DNA of 64,000 bases, taken from contig JAFISE010000028.1 in assembly GCA_022560025.1 (NCBI GenBank), forward strand, positions 186,001 through 250,000, in the 5' to 3' direction. The stretch's first letter is position 1. The number at the start of each line of letters is the position of its first letter. This document shows positions 1-12,281 of the stretch, in pieces. The notes beneath the pieces were generated by a model that made no database searches, was not told the DNA's origin, and was given only the letters and a program-made list of their open reading frames with translations. The stretch is from Stagonosporopsis chrysanthemi (lineage: Eukaryota > Ascomycota > Dothideomycetes > Pleosporales > Didymellaceae). The position numbers and the translations under genes were made by a program.

Positions 1-859
1 CTTGTTCTTTGCACAGGTGCACATTTACAGCATTCTTACAGCGCGAGAAGCTTCTGTACCTGCTGTCGAGCCCCTACATACCAAGTATTACCACGTTGTT
101 ATCTCGTTGCTGCTCAGTCACTCAGGAGTAGCCGCGTCAGCTGCTCGCTTCACCGACCTGTCCATGCGAAGGAACACTACGATGGCATCTACGGTTGAGT
201 TCCTCACACACATCCCCAGCATGGAAGAGATTTACATCGATGAGGGACTGTGCTTGCACTGCAGCGATGCGCACGTGAGATAACGTTAATGGAGAATGCC
301 GGGCGACCACTCCACGGTGAATCGTCACATTTGGCTCTAGACTCGCATCGATGTCTACTATAGCTGCGTTTTCTATCGTAGTCAAACAGTACAATAGAAA
401 GTGTTTCAGGGGGCTGGAACTTGCTCCTGGTGAAGGTGAACCCCAAAGCGGCGGGGCCGGCAGAGGATCACATATATAGCAAGCCCCCCTCCCGTGATAG
501 CACCTCCCTGACCTCACAAAACCGACTTCTTCCAAATCCCGAAATTTCCAGCCAGACAGATTCTTTACCCCTCACACTTTCACTAATCCAACAATTACCG
601 ACCGGCGATCATTTCTGTTGCCAGGGTCGTTGTCTGAAGGGGCACGTCCTCCGAGCTCGCTGACCTAAGTTCTTCCTGAAATTGTGACCTTCGACGCAAC
701 TCACTCACTTGCTACCCCAACCACCCACCCACAACACGCCGGGCACGGGCTTCGGGGCGCTCTTCGCGCGTAAAATATCCAAAAACTACGCGTGGGCTGT
801 AAGAATTATACCGTAACTCGCGAATTGCGCGCTCACACCACAGTTCTGCGAGTGTTGCC
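1..859. other. Upstream intergenic region
   Basis: No gene is recognisable here. The open frames are short and lack family motifs. A TATA-like stretch lies near 472-478 and is followed by a pyrimidine-rich segment to about 720, consistent with promoter and 5' leader of the PHD-finger gene that starts at 860. The 3' end of a gene lying left of the window could also be here but is not visible. Confidence 0.5.
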
Positions 860-3800
860 ATGCCGGCCCTGCGCAAAAGCGGCCGTGGCCCCAGGTCCAG
901 CATTACCCCGTGCGCCTCGCCCACCGGCACGCCCAGCGATTCGAAGGAGAAGACGCAGCGGTCTATCATGGACTGGACGGAGCCTTCGATCCAAAACCCA
1001 GCCGCGTCCTTTGAAGAGCACGGGTTTGCTCGTCACGGCGTCCTCGAGCAGATGGCTCCCCTGGGGCAGCCTCCTTCAGCGAAAGTGAAGCAGCGTACGC
1101 GCACGATGGGCGGCGACGCGGCTGTGCGAAAGTCTCTGGCGGGGAAAGGCAGCTTCTTGGGGGAGGAGATTGCGTCAACGCCAGAGGTCACCCCAGCTCC
1201 TGAGCTCGAGCCGGACGACTCCGAGAGGCAAGAAGAGGAGGACCTTCCACTGGAGCTCCCACCGCAAGAAGAGGATGAGGACGACGACTACGTGCCTGGC
1301 AAGACGAAGAAAAAGACGCCCGCATCGAAGGCGATCGTCAGGGGCAAACAAACAGCGCAAGCAAAAACGCCTGGTGAGGCGAAGACACCTGTCAAGGCTG
1401 GCACACCTAGCCCCGCAGTGCAAGCTGTAGAGCCATCGCGTGATACCGAAATTTCGCAACGCGCGCAGATTGCGCTGCTGGCAGCGGCGGAGTCAGCCAA
1501 TGCAAACCAGAACCCCCGCCTTGGTGAAGCACTGAAGCAGTTGCGGGCACTGAGCAAGAGCGATCCGGCCACAGCATTCATGATTGACGCTATCATCAAG
1601 CAGAACCAGACACCGGAGCAGTGGGCACTCTTTCGAGAAAGCATCAAGGCATTGAAGAAGTCAGGCAAGAAGAAGCGAAAGCACCAGCAGCGCAACGGCG
1701 ACCTTGCTACACCGAAGACTGGATCACCAAGGATCAGCCAGCAGCCATCACCTAGGCCTAGCAGTGAGGTAGCCCCTGACGACTCGGTCTCCTTTGTTCA
1801 TGACAACGAAGATGCTATGGAAGATGCGTTCCCCACAGCAGACTCAACGGCTGGTGCGCTGCCTTCGCCTCACCCACTTAGCACAGCTCCGGCCCTTCCG
1901 GCGGTTGAACCTTCGATTGAGGTCGTGCCAAGACAGCCTTCAAAGTCGCCCCGCAAGAAGCCCGCCACGAATGGGTATTTGGCACCGTCCAGTGAAATGG
2001 ATGTAGATGGTGGCGCTTCACCAGCAGTCCCAACTCCAGCAGCAAACACACCCGATGCAGGTGATGGGAGCGATTCTGAGCTCTCGGAGGTCAATGAGGA
2101 GATCGTGCAGAAGGGTCCGCCAACACCTGCACAGTCGAAAGAGAAAGCCTCGACTCCAATGCCTGCAGCGACGAAGAAAGGCAAGTCTGCTGGTGCCGGC
2201 AGGGGTGGGAAGAAGCATGCAAACAAAGGAAAGCTGTTTGGAAAGCATGCGCACAAGAACCAGCCAGCAAGCAGCGACCAGCCCGAAGATCTTGACCAGA
2301 TGTACCAACTGCGAAAAGAGATGGCAGATGCTCAGCCTTTGCGCCAGTTCGAGCTTCCGTTCCCGCAGTCCGATGTTCGCTTCGACGACGAGATCTTGGA
2401 GACGGAGTCTTTGACAGAGTCCATGATCGCAGTTGGACCACCAGTAGACTCAGATCAGCCGCGACGAGCTGGACGGGTGCCCCAAGGCGCCAAACGTCTG
2501 CGTGAGGACATGTCTCGGTTTTCCTCACCTCAGCTCGAGTCAGCGGCGATCTCACGACCCACAACGCCAGCAGTCCAGCCGGCGATCAAGCGCATCAAGC
2601 TGAACAACGGCCAGGCTGCCAGAACGAAGCGATCGTAAGTAATCTTCCTTTTCGTATCCCTTAACAACCTTGTCGTTTCCAAGTGCAAGACTGGGCACTG
2701 CCTGTGGCCGTTCCAGCACAGGGATTTCTCAGCGAGTGAGCAAACTTTACGTGTCTGCACGTTTTTGCCTCGCACTTCCGAAATTCATCATCGAATCATC
2801 AAGAAGCTAATATATGACAACAGACCCATTAAGAACCGAGATGGTGGACCTATTGCTGGTGTAGCATTCAATGGTGGCGTTTCGAGACAGCTGGGGCCTG
2901 ATGACAACGATCCAGTAAGTGCCACTCATTTTCCCGAAGCATCCAACCACACCATTCCTCCTTTACCAACACAATCATCAACAACACTTGTCACTTTTCA
3001 TCCCTCCACTTCAAATGGGGGTCGACAAGAAGATTTCGCTCCCTAAATACCCTCCTTCGCCTCCACTGTCGGTTTTGTCGTCTCCTCTAACAGATCGTCA
3101 GAAGTCGCCGGCATCAGAGAGCGATGATTTCTGCTCTGCCTGCAGAGGTGCAGGCGAGTTTGTGTGCTGCGAAGGCTGCCCACGCGTCTTCCACCTTCTC
3201 TGCTGCGATCCACCGCGTCTGCAGGTACCAGAAGGGTCGTTCTATTGTTATGGTTGCCGGTCGAGCCCGCCCGAAGAGGCTGCCGAAACTCTCGCAGGTC
3301 TTGGGCCGCTCTTCACACTTCTTGACAAGACGAACCCACGCGCTTTTGCACTGCCACAGGACGTTCAGAATCATTTCGAAGACGTGAGTGCACGGGGCGA
3401 TGGGTCGTATTTCGAAGACATCAAGAAGTTTCCACTGCAAGTACGACGCGTCCTGACGTGGGACTCGCCGCTAACGCGCTACAGGGCCAAGAGCAGCGGC
3501 TATGGCTACCAGAAGCCTGACTACACCAAAGTCCTTGATGGCGAAAAGCCCATTCTCTGCGTACAGTGTGGTGTGTCGAGTGGTGGCAAGCGCCAGATGC
3601 TCAAGTGCGACTTCTGCGACGCATATTGGCACTTGGATTGTGTCGATCCGCCCCTCGCTAACCCCCCACACATCAGCCTTGAAGCATCACAACGTGATGC
3701 CTGGAGGTGCCCGCGACACATTGAGCACGATCTTCGCAGCGGGTCGTTGCTGCAAAATGACCTGAACGCGGCGTATGACGATGTTGAGATGGGTGATGCC

Positions 3801-4468
3801 AGCTTTGCCCGCGTGCCACGTAAGGTCCGGAGGCGCAAGCAGCCTGAGATCGTTGAGCCAACCTTCTCTCGTGGCATGCGCAACAACGGCTTGATCGACA
3901 TCATCAATGATCCTGATGATGACACTGATGGCGAAGGCAATTACACCGGCTTCGAGTTCAAGGATGTCAACTCCAAGGTCTACCGTGTGCCTGAGCGCGG
4001 ACTGATCACTGACTTCCTGACCAAAGTCAAGAGGTACGCACGAGCAAGTATCTTTGTTATTGCAGCCTGCTGACGAGACGATAGCCAAAGGATCACGCGA
4101 GATCATGAGGTGCAAGATGCACACGTTGCTGCCCAGCGCAAGGCATCGATGCAGAACTTCGTAACTCACTCCTTCCAGCAACAGCAGGCAGCGCTCAACC
4201 TGGCACTCCTCGCAAACAAGGAGCAGGATATCGGCCTGAGCGAGGGCAATATCGATAGCCTCGTTCTCACACTCACTGTGAGTACTCCCTGTTGTGCCCC
4301 GCCTGCATTGTCTCGATCATCGGCGCTAATCATATGAAACAGGCCGAAGCACCTCAGGAGGTCATCGCAGCCATGACGAAAGCTGCTCCTCCTCCCCTTG
4401 CTGACAATGAGCGCGCACAGCTATTGAGGCTGCAAGAACTCATCCAGCGTCGCCTCAACGCTTCTTGA
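860..4468 (+). CDS. RCO1: PHD-finger protein, Rco1-like subunit of the Rpd3S histone deacetylase complex
   Basis: Exons 860-2634, 2824-2914, 3102-4033, 4085-4277 and 4343-4468 join in frame to 1,038 aa. The first ~620 residues are low-complexity, charged and Pro/Ser-rich with Lys-rich tracts. Two PHD zinc fingers follow: about 630-676 (CSACRGAGEFVCCEGC, then FHLLCC) and about 774-830 (CVQCG, then MLKCDFCDAYWHLDC). The C-terminus is a Gln-rich helical tail. In yeast, Rco1 is the PHD subunit that, with Eaf3, directs Rpd3S to transcribed chromatin; fission-yeast Cph1 and animal PHF12 share the two-PHD layout. Assignment rests on that layout and on the shape of the second finger, so another two-PHD factor is possible. 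Donors are gtaagt, gtaagt, gtacgc and gtgagt. The gene converges on the AsnRS gene. Confidence 0.78.
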
Positions 4469-5586
4469 ACGTCACCCAACCGTCAATGAAGCTAAGGTTT
4501 GCCCTAGGCGTGGCGTCGTAAGCTAGACTGGGTCTCGACCACCAACATATTTCCACGCATTTGAACACAAACAAACTCCGACCTGCGGACCTTCGCCGAC
4601 GCGGAACGAGATGGCATAATGACAGTCTGGACTGTTCACGTGTGTTCTCAATGTCCGACTGGGCGGCTCGGCTTCCTTCGATGGCCGCACTTATCCAAGA
4701 CGTTTGGACCCAGACAGCTGTCTTGGTGTCTTCCCTCTAACCCATACAACTTCCAAACCCCTCACCAGGAAGTGCTCTGTTCCTCGAACATCTGCGCAGA
4801 CTGCCCAGAACATGATCGTTTTACACCTATCGCGGCTTCCCAGGAGCACTCCACTGTACCAATCTGCATAGCGAGGAGTTAGGGCCGGCACTGGCCGGTA
4901 CATTGTTTTTTTTGTTCATCCTTAAGCTCTCGGCGCGGAGCTTCGTGTCTGTACCTGCTTGCATACATGCAGGAGCTGGACGGAAATGGCATGGTATTTT
5001 TGTATATTTAGCTCAAGCATCACGTGGGATTTGACGCGGTAAAATCGAGTATTGGAGAAGCATAATCAAACCTGTACCTTTTGAAGCCCTTGTGAATGTG
5101 AGCCACTATGACAAGACTTCTTGTCGTGATGCATTGCAACCTGACTGGCCTCCATGAGTATGTATGCAATTTGACGCATGTTCACAACAAACCTCTGCTA
5201 GTCTCAGGTCCCTGAGCACAAGCACCCCTGCGCAGTAACATCGACACCTCTCAACACGCTATCTCTCACGCGCTGTCGACACATGATGCAGGCTCGGGGC
5301 CATCCCGTCGGGCACGCGGTCTCACAGTTCAAAAGACATCACATATAGCACACGCAGGGGCACACAACTCGCAAAGCACTCATTGGGCGAATCTCATTCA
5401 TTGGTGTACCTGGTGCGACGGCGCGCCATGGGGTGCCGTGCGTGATCGTGATCGGGCCCAGTGGGCCGGCGCGCGTCTTACTACCGTACGTCTGCGGTCG
5501 CACCAGCGCAGGAGCGCTGGGGGGACTCGCTGCCCAGCGGGAGGGGAGGGTGCTGGGTCAGTGGCGCAGGCACGAGAACAAACTGC
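4469..5586. other. Convergent intergenic region
   Basis: This 1.1 kb lies between the stop codons of two converging genes and should hold both 3' UTRs. Short open frames (for example 4619-4882) have no recognisable domain. I see no tRNA, repeat or structured element. Confidence 0.5.
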
Positions 5587-7373
5587 TTACGGCTTGCAGC
5601 GGCCGAAGTAGCGCGGGTACAGACAGCAGTCTCGCACCGTGTGCTGCTTGCAGAGCCAGGCGAGGAAGCGCTCGAGACCCAGGCCGTAGCCGCCGTGGGG
5701 AGAGGATCCGTATCTGGGGGCGTGTTAGCGGATGGTCTGGGTGGGTGAGATGGACAAAGGGAGGAGACGTACTTGCGCTGGTCAGTGTACCAGTAGTATG
5801 TCGATGCGTCGATGCCCTCACGGGCAAATGCAGCCATCAGCTCGTCGTTGTCGTCCATACGCATACTTCCACCCACAATCTCACCAACACCGGGCATCAA
5901 GCAGTCGACCGACTCGGTGACGCGCGGGTCGTTGGGGTCCTTGAGCATGTAGAACGCCTTGATGTGGGCAGGGAAGTGTGTCAAGAAAATAGGCCTGTTG
6001 ATGATATCTGTCATGCGGCGCTCAGCGGCCTCGGCGATGTCGTCGCCGAACTCGTGGGGCTTGCCGTCTTCGTTCTCGATGCCGTGCTCGTTGAGCCACG
6101 AAATGGCGTCCGAGTACTTCATGCGCATGAAGGGCCGCTGCGGCATGGCGAACTCGGGATGTAGGTCCATGATGTGCTGCTTGATGACGGGGTCAGCCAG
6201 TGTGACCTCGAGCACGCGGCACATGACCTCTTCCAAATGCGAGAGCAAGTCATCAAAGTTGATGTAGTCGAGCTCGGCTTCAATGTGGGTGTACTCTGCC
6301 AGATGGCGGCGGGTGAGCGACTTCTCAGCACGGAATGACTTCTCGATGCAATACACGTCACCCATGGAGGGCAGGCAGGTCTCGAGGTACAGCTGAGACG
6401 ACTGCGTCAGGTAGGCCTTCTCGTTGTAGTAGTTGAACTCGAACAGTGTCGAGCCACCCTCGACCTGGGTCTGCACGAGCGCCGGGGGCGAGACCTTGCG
6501 CAGGCGGAGCTCCTTGTAAACCTGGTTGAAGGCATACTCGACGGCGTCGCGGACGATCATGACCTTGGACGCTGTCTCACCACGGAGTGTAAGGTGACGG
6601 AGATCCAGCAGGGTCGCGTGCTCGGTGTCCTTGGAAACGCGGTTGGTGATGGCATCGTCACCACCGGCGGCCTTCCAAATAGACGGGATCTTGTAGAAGT
6701 CGGCGTGAAGCTCGCGGTTGTTGGGGGCGTGGGCGCCCTCGGGGACCTGCCTCAGCTCACCGAAGATCTCCATGGAGGTCTCGCGGGTCAGGGTGAGGGC
6801 GTCGTAGGTCTCAGCCAGCTTGCCAGTGAGGACGACCTGCATGTAGCCATATCCGTCTCTTAGTGTGATGAACAGGACCTTGCTCTGCTTGCGCTCGCGG
6901 TGCACACGACCAAAGACCCTGACACGGGTGCCCTTGACGTCCTTGCCGTCGCCCAGTGTGATCTTGCTAGAGTCTGTGTCGTCGAGCTTGATTCTGATGG
7001 GCGCAGGCAGGGTCTTGTCCTCCTCCAGCACGACCTTCTTGGCTTCCTCGAGCACCTCGTTGCGGGCAGCCTGCTCCTTCGAGCGCAGTGCCAGCTGCTC
7101 ACCCTCCTTCTCCGCCTTCTTCTTCAGCGTCTTTGCATAGTTGACGGCCTTCTTGAGCGCCGACTTGGCGGCATCCTTCCACTCCAGACGCGACGAGGGG
7201 TCAGCGCCCTCAGCAACCTCGCCGGTCACGCTCTTTCTTGTCTTGAACTTGGCTGCCTCGCCCTTCTGGTAGATGGCATAGCCCAGCGTCTTGTAGGGCG
7301 AGCTCTCGTCGCCCGTCTGCTCGGGGATATCCTGACCGACGTCTTCGTCGATGTAGTAGGTAGCGTCCGCCAT
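5587..7373 (-). CDS. DED81: Cytosolic asparaginyl-tRNA synthetase
   Basis: Exons on the minus strand are 7373-5773 and 5713-5587, joined across a 59-nt intron (donor gtacgt, acceptor cag), giving 575 aa. The enzyme charges tRNA-Asn with asparagine in the cytosol. After a Lys/Glu-rich N-terminal extension (to ~115) comes an OB-fold anticodon-binding domain (about 150-225, VRVFGRVHRERKQSKVLF), then the class II core: motif 2 (FRAEKSLTRRHLAEYTHIE) and motif 3 (GLGLERFLAWL), the latter in exon 2. Without splicing, the first exon reads on into unrelated sequence and loses motif 3, so the intron is required. Length matches eukaryotic cytosolic AsnRS. The start shares a 419-bp divergent promoter with the dioxygenase-family gene. 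Confidence 0.96.
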
Positions 7374-7792
7374 GGTGGCAGCAATTGGCTATGTCGAGTG
7401 TGTCGGTGTAGCAATCGCGAGCGTGTCCTCGAAATTATTATGTGGTCGGCCGGGGAGTCAGAAGCCGCCCCACGTTGCCCCTCATTGGTCGCGACTCATC
7501 TACGTTCCACTGGGGTTTCTGATAAGATACGCTCCGACATCGTTGTGATCAGGGAGCAATCTTAGGCATGTCCATAGGCCGAAACAGTTTCTTGAGAGGG
7601 CCTTTTGAGAAGTGTCTGATGTGATCGCGTACAGATCTCGGAGCAAGACAATGTCGCGGGCAGTTGCTTCATGTGCGGAATTGTGCGCGCTGACAAACTG
7701 GGTCCCAGTTGCGCCATGTGATTGTACGACTATTATAACATCTCTTGCAGACCGCTGCAGTAATTGTCCTTGAAGCAACGCAGCCTTTCAAC
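7374..7792. promoter_or_regulatory. Divergent promoter, AsnRS / DOPA dioxygenase-like gene
   Basis: A 419-bp gap separates the two start codons and must contain both promoters. No coding frame or clear known operator is visible. Position is the only support for the regulatory role. Confidence 0.5.
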
Positions 7793-8486
7793 ATGGCGGA
7801 TCCCACTCTCTATACATACCCTTCGCCTCTTGAAGGCTACAGGAACCTCGAGCCATTGCCAGAGTACGCTTTCGAACTATGACACCGTAGCTACTTCATG
7901 TTTGTACTAACAGCTGCTAGTGAGAAAGCCGAAGATGGCAAGTCATTCGTGAACCCGCCTGCAGAGAAGAAGAGTGAAGCCTACACATCTTTTGTATCGC
8001 CCATCACGAATGGTTCACGTGGTGGCTTCGAGTTCGTAGACCTCATCTGCAATCAACATAAAATAGACGGGTGATTGACAACGACGCAGCATACACATCT
8101 ACTTCCTGCAATCAGAGCCCGAGGAGCTGAAGTTCGCAACAGAGCTCTGGGAGCGTATAAGACGAGAATGTGTGTTGCTACAATCCGCATCTCTGACCAC
8201 ATGAGTTGGACTTCTAACCACTGTCGTAGTCCCTGAACTCCGTATCTACAGAATCTGGGATAGACCACTTGGTCCGCATCCCATTGGCATGTTCGAGGTC
8301 AACCTCTTCACCCCGGAGCAGTTTGGCGCCTTCATCCCGTGGCTGGTCATCAACCGCGGACCTTTGTCCGCGCTGATCCATCCTAATACAGATGAGGAGG
8401 AGCGAGACCACACGCAGCGGGCGACATGGATGGGACAGCCGCTGCCGCTGAATCTGCGGTTATTCAAGAATAGGGGAACAAAGTAA
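7793..8486 (+). CDS. DOPA 4,5-dioxygenase family protein (frame does not close)
   Basis: Exons 7793-7863, 7921-8035, 8090-8169 and 8230-8486 give about 173 aa of the DOPA_dioxygenase-type aromatic ring-opening family. Recognisable blocks in order: YPSPLEGY near the N-terminus, SPITNGSRGGFEF at the end of exon 2, IHIYFLQ with ELWERIRRE in exon 3, then GPHPIGMFEVNLFTPEQFG and HTQRATWMGQ. The family cleaves catechol-type rings using conserved His residues such as those of the HIYF and GPHP blocks. The exon sum is 523 nt, one base too many: the only plausible second intron (gtagac...gcag, 8036-8089) puts exon 3 out of the conserved frame. Either the assembly has a one-base error, splicing is non-canonical, or this is a young pseudogene. 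All four exons otherwise keep family sequence, so decay is not advanced. Confidence 0.72.
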
Positions 8487-8790
8487 ATTGATAAATGCAA
8501 TGCATATTCTGTCGCGTGTCTTCATGTTGTCTCATTGTGGGTATATGGCTGTACCAAAACGTATTTCCGCGACCGCATCGAAGGATGGCGTAAGGTGATT
8601 GCTCATGAGTCTTCAATTGCTTAATTGAGCGGTCTTCCTGCGCCTCTACACGCGCACGAGGCTCTGTCGCTATTCGATTACGGCGTATTGTTTCCTCGCG
8701 CATGGTGCTGGGAGATTGTGCAGTATTGCACTCTTCATGTGCATCGCATAGATCCTCCTCTAGGCTTTTCTGTTGCATCTTGGCTTCTTC

Positions 8791-9256
8791 CTACGCTGCT
8801 ACCTTCTTCTTCTTCTTGTCCTTCTTGCCCTTCTTTCTGTCCCTCTTCTTTAACGACGACATGCCCGTCTTACACGCCTCTGCGTACCGTATGTAGAAGG
8901 CATCGATATCCTCTGGCTTGACGACTGTGCTAAGGACAATCTTTGCGACATCTTGCCTGTCAGTTCCAGCCTTCTTGTCGCTCCTGTTGTTGGATGCGCG
9001 AATCAAGACCGGTAGCGGACTCTCAGGATGAGTGTCCCATAATGGGTCGTCGGCCACCTTTGTAGGCGTAGCTGGTGTCGATGTCGAATCGAATGTCAGG
9101 CGTTTTTGTGTGAGGTAGACGCTGCCGTGGCCTTTTGTGCGGTTGTGCTCGAAGAGGTTGGCGAGTTGAGTAAAGAACTGCGAGACATCAGTACACGTTG
9201 ACGCAGCTGCTCAGCAATGCACAGACCTCGTCGTTGCTGAGGTGTTCTCGCCCCAT
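8791..9256 (-). CDS. SRP14: Signal recognition particle 14 kDa subunit
   Basis: Exons on the minus strand are 9256-9227 (10 codons, MGREHLSNDE) and 9177-8791, giving 138 aa. SRP14 binds the Alu domain of SRP RNA and slows translation elongation while the ribosome is delivered to the ER. Family blocks are FFTQLANLFE, the basic GSVYLTQKR strand and the VVKPEDIDAFYIRYAEACK helix. The C-terminus is a Lys-rich tail (KKGKKDKKKKK) as in other SRP14 proteins. The gap to the convergent dioxygenase gene is 304 nt and shows nothing else. Only 139 bp separate this start from that of the divergent SGD1 gene. Confidence 0.93.
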
Positions 9257-9395
9257 GGTGTATGCGTGTTGTGCTATAACTCCGCGTATGGGTGGAGTAG
9301 TGGGAAGGCCGCGGGGAGGTCGCTAGCGTCATCCATCGGCGTCGGCTTATGGTTTTGAACTTTTTTTGGGCTGCCAACTTCGAGACTTTGACAAT

Positions 9396-12010
9396 ATGCG
9401 CCAACAATACGGAGGGCCAAAATTGCCTGCAGATTTACGGAATCAATTTGGAGGCATGTTCTTCTCATTTGCATGCTCCTTATAGTACTGACATAAACAG
9501 ATCCCGCGAATCAAGGCAAGAGCAACGGTGGTCGCAATGGACAGGTGAATCGTAAAGACCGGCGCAAAGCCGAAAGAGACCAGAAGAAAACGCAACGAAC
9601 GCAGCCAAAACGACCGCCGCCACCGCCAGTGACACAGGCACAACATGGAAAGCGAAAAGCGCCAGTGCAGCAGCAGCAGCAGCAGGAGGAGGAGGAGTCT
9701 GAGGTAGATTGGGAGGAGAGCGACGACGAGCCGCGCCCAGCAAAGAAGACAGCAGCGCCGAAGAGCATACTCAAGAAGGCGCAACCCGAAGACGACAGCG
9801 CATCTGCACCTGCTAAAGTATCTCGTGCCGTACAGGAACGACTCGACGAAGACGAAAGGGAGATCCGCGCACTAGAGAAGAAGCTAGGAAAGAGTAAAAA
9901 GTCGAGCGGAGGCGGAGACGACGGGCTAGATGATCTGTTCGGCGATCTTGGAGACTTCAGCGACGAGGATGCGCTCGAAAATCCTGCATCGAAGAGGAAG
10001 CGGACCGAAGACGACGACTGGCTGGCAAGCAAGAGACGGAAGGCTTTAGGTACAGCTGCTGTTGCAGCTCCAGAGTCAGACGAGGAGGAAGATGAGGAGG
10101 ATGACATAGAAAACCCTTTCTCCGAGGACGACGATTTGGACTCTGAGGATTTGGAGGGTGACGACGACGAAGATCCTGACAACAAAGATCCGGATGGCGA
10201 ATTGGACGACGACGAGGAAGGCGATATCGATGATCCTTTTTCCGAAGACGAGATCTCGGGGGATGAGGAGGACGAAGAGCCAGCACCACGAATACGCGAG
10301 AATCCATACGTTGCGCCGGTAGCTGCAAATACTGCACCCACAACGAAGTACATACCGCCAGCCTTACGCGGGCCACCATCCTCTGATGCCGAAGCGCTGA
10401 TGCGCCTGAAACGCCAGATCCAAGGTCTCATTAATCGCTTGTCAGAGGCCAACATCCTCACAATTCTGAAAGACATCGAAAAGATATATGCGACCAACCC
10501 TCGAGGTTATGTCAACACAACATTGATTGATCTGTTGATCGACATGCTTTCAGATCCATCGGCACTTCTCGAATCCTTCGTCATCTTGCATGCCGGTTTC
10601 ATCGCAGCTGTTTACAAGGTTATTGGGCCAGACTTTGGTGCCCAGATCGTGGAACGCATAGTAGCTGAATTTGACAAGCACTACCAGCCAAACAAGGATG
10701 GCGCCGGGAAACATACCACTAACCTCATGTCTGTGGTCTCAGAGCTGTACACGTTCCAAGTTATTGGCAGTAACATCGTCTTTGACTACATCCGAGTCTT
10801 CCTCAATGAGCTTTCGGAAATCAACACGGAGCTCTTGTTGAGAATTGTTCGTGCGGCAGGCCCGCAGTTACGACAAGACGACCCAACAGCGCTCAAAGAC
10901 ATTGTTGTGTTGCTTCAGAAGTCTGTGGCGAGCGTCGGTCAGGCAAACTTGCCGGTCCGCACTAAATTTATGATCGAGACCATCAACGATCTAAAGAATA
11001 ACAAGATGAAAACTGGTATTGCTGGAGCTATTATCAACAGAGAACGCACAACGCAAATGAAGAAACAGCTTGGCACACTGAACTCGAGGAACCTTAAAGC
11101 TACCGAACCTCTACGAGTCGGCCTAAAGGATATCAGGGACACAGACAAAGTGGGCAAGTGGTGGCTTGTTGGCGCCAGTTGGCGCAACCAGGTACAGAAC
11201 GACGCATCTGCGGAACAAGAGAAAGAGTCCCCTAGCAAACGAGTCGAGGCTGAAGAGGAAGACGATGACGGCGAGGTCGACCTTGTTCAGCTTGCCCGAG
11301 AGCAGCGTATGAATACCGATGTTCGCCGAGCTATTTACATCTCCATCATGTCTGCGACCGACTTCAAGGATGCACAGATACGGCTGAACAAGCTCAACCT
11401 CAAGAAAGCGCAGGAAATCGAGATACCGAAGGTCATCATCCATTGTGCAGGAACTGAGAAGACATACAATCCGTACTACACTATTCTGGCACGAAAGGTC
11501 TGCGCAGATCACAAGACACGGAAGAGCTTCCAATTTGCGCTCTGGGATATCTTCAAAAGCCTTGGGGAGAACCAAGATGGAGGCGCGGATTCAGACGACG
11601 AAGCGGACGATAGCAACGCAGTTTCACTGCGAAAGCTTGTCAACCAAGGTAAGCTGTACGGCACACTGATTGCGAAACGCGTTCTGTCCATTACCTGCCT
11701 TAAGAACCTCAACTTCCCATATCTTCAACCCAAAACTAAGACGTTCGTCGAGATTATGCTGGTCACAGCAATTCTCGAGACGCAAAAAGGCGCAAAGGGG
11801 GACAAGAAAGAAACAGCCCTGCTGCAGACATTCGTTGAGGTGGACCAGGCGCCGGAGATGGTGGCCGGGCTGCAGTTCTTCCTCAAGAAGGTCGTCAGTA
11901 AGACAGACATTGTTGACAAGGCTGAGAAGGAGACGGTCAAGTGGGGATGCAAAGCCATCATCAGTGTGTTGAACCGAATTCTGGCCACAACTACGTTGGA
12001 AGAAGACTAG
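9396..12010 (+). CDS. SGD1: Nucleolar MIF4G/MA3 protein Sgd1 (NOM1 family)
   Basis: Exons 9396-9453 and 9501-12010 give 855 aa. The first exon encodes MRQQYGGPKLPADLRNQFG and joins through an inferred GC-AG intron (gcatgt...aacag) to DPANQGKSNGGRNGQ and the conserved NRKDRRKAER block. Without it the protein would have no Met before about residue 319, and the N-terminal GPKLP motif is typical of the family. Then come Lys/Glu-rich and very acidic segments (to ~300), a MIF4G domain (about 315-530, starting at LMRLKRQIQGLINRL) and an MA3 domain (about 625-745, DVRRAIYISIMSATDF). Yeast Sgd1 and human NOM1 are nucleolar and needed for 18S rRNA maturation. Acidic repeats make the opposite strand look like a Ser-rich frame, which is a shadow. 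Confidence 0.92.
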
Positions 12011-12281
12011 ACATGCATTCTGAACATTAACTCGTCAAGTTCGCTGGAATTCATACGTTTCTTCCGTGACATCTTCGTTGTGCTTCTTACCATATCATCA
12101 GTTAGGATTAGCGTACTCCGACGAAAGCCGCCTTAGTTACCGGCCGAGATTCTCCACAGAAAGTGAGGGCTTCGCGCAAGCTCAACAACCTCCAGTTCCA
12201 ACACCCATCCATTGACGTCCGCCATCGCAGCTGTGCCACCACAGCTCCTTTTGGTCTACTGCTCCGCCTGCCTATCTCATA

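Noticed and set aside
5433..6164. 243-codon frame on the plus strand
   Set aside because: Antisense to AsnRS, which has complete class II motifs on the other strand.
8071..8089. A 19-nt intron that would repair the dioxygenase frame
   Set aside because: It is below the size the spliceosome can handle and has no room for a branch site.
9511..10497. Ser-rich 328-codon frame on the minus strand
   Set aside because: It is the antisense of the acidic, GAG/GAC-rich SGD1 coding region, whose complement reads as serine and leucine codons.
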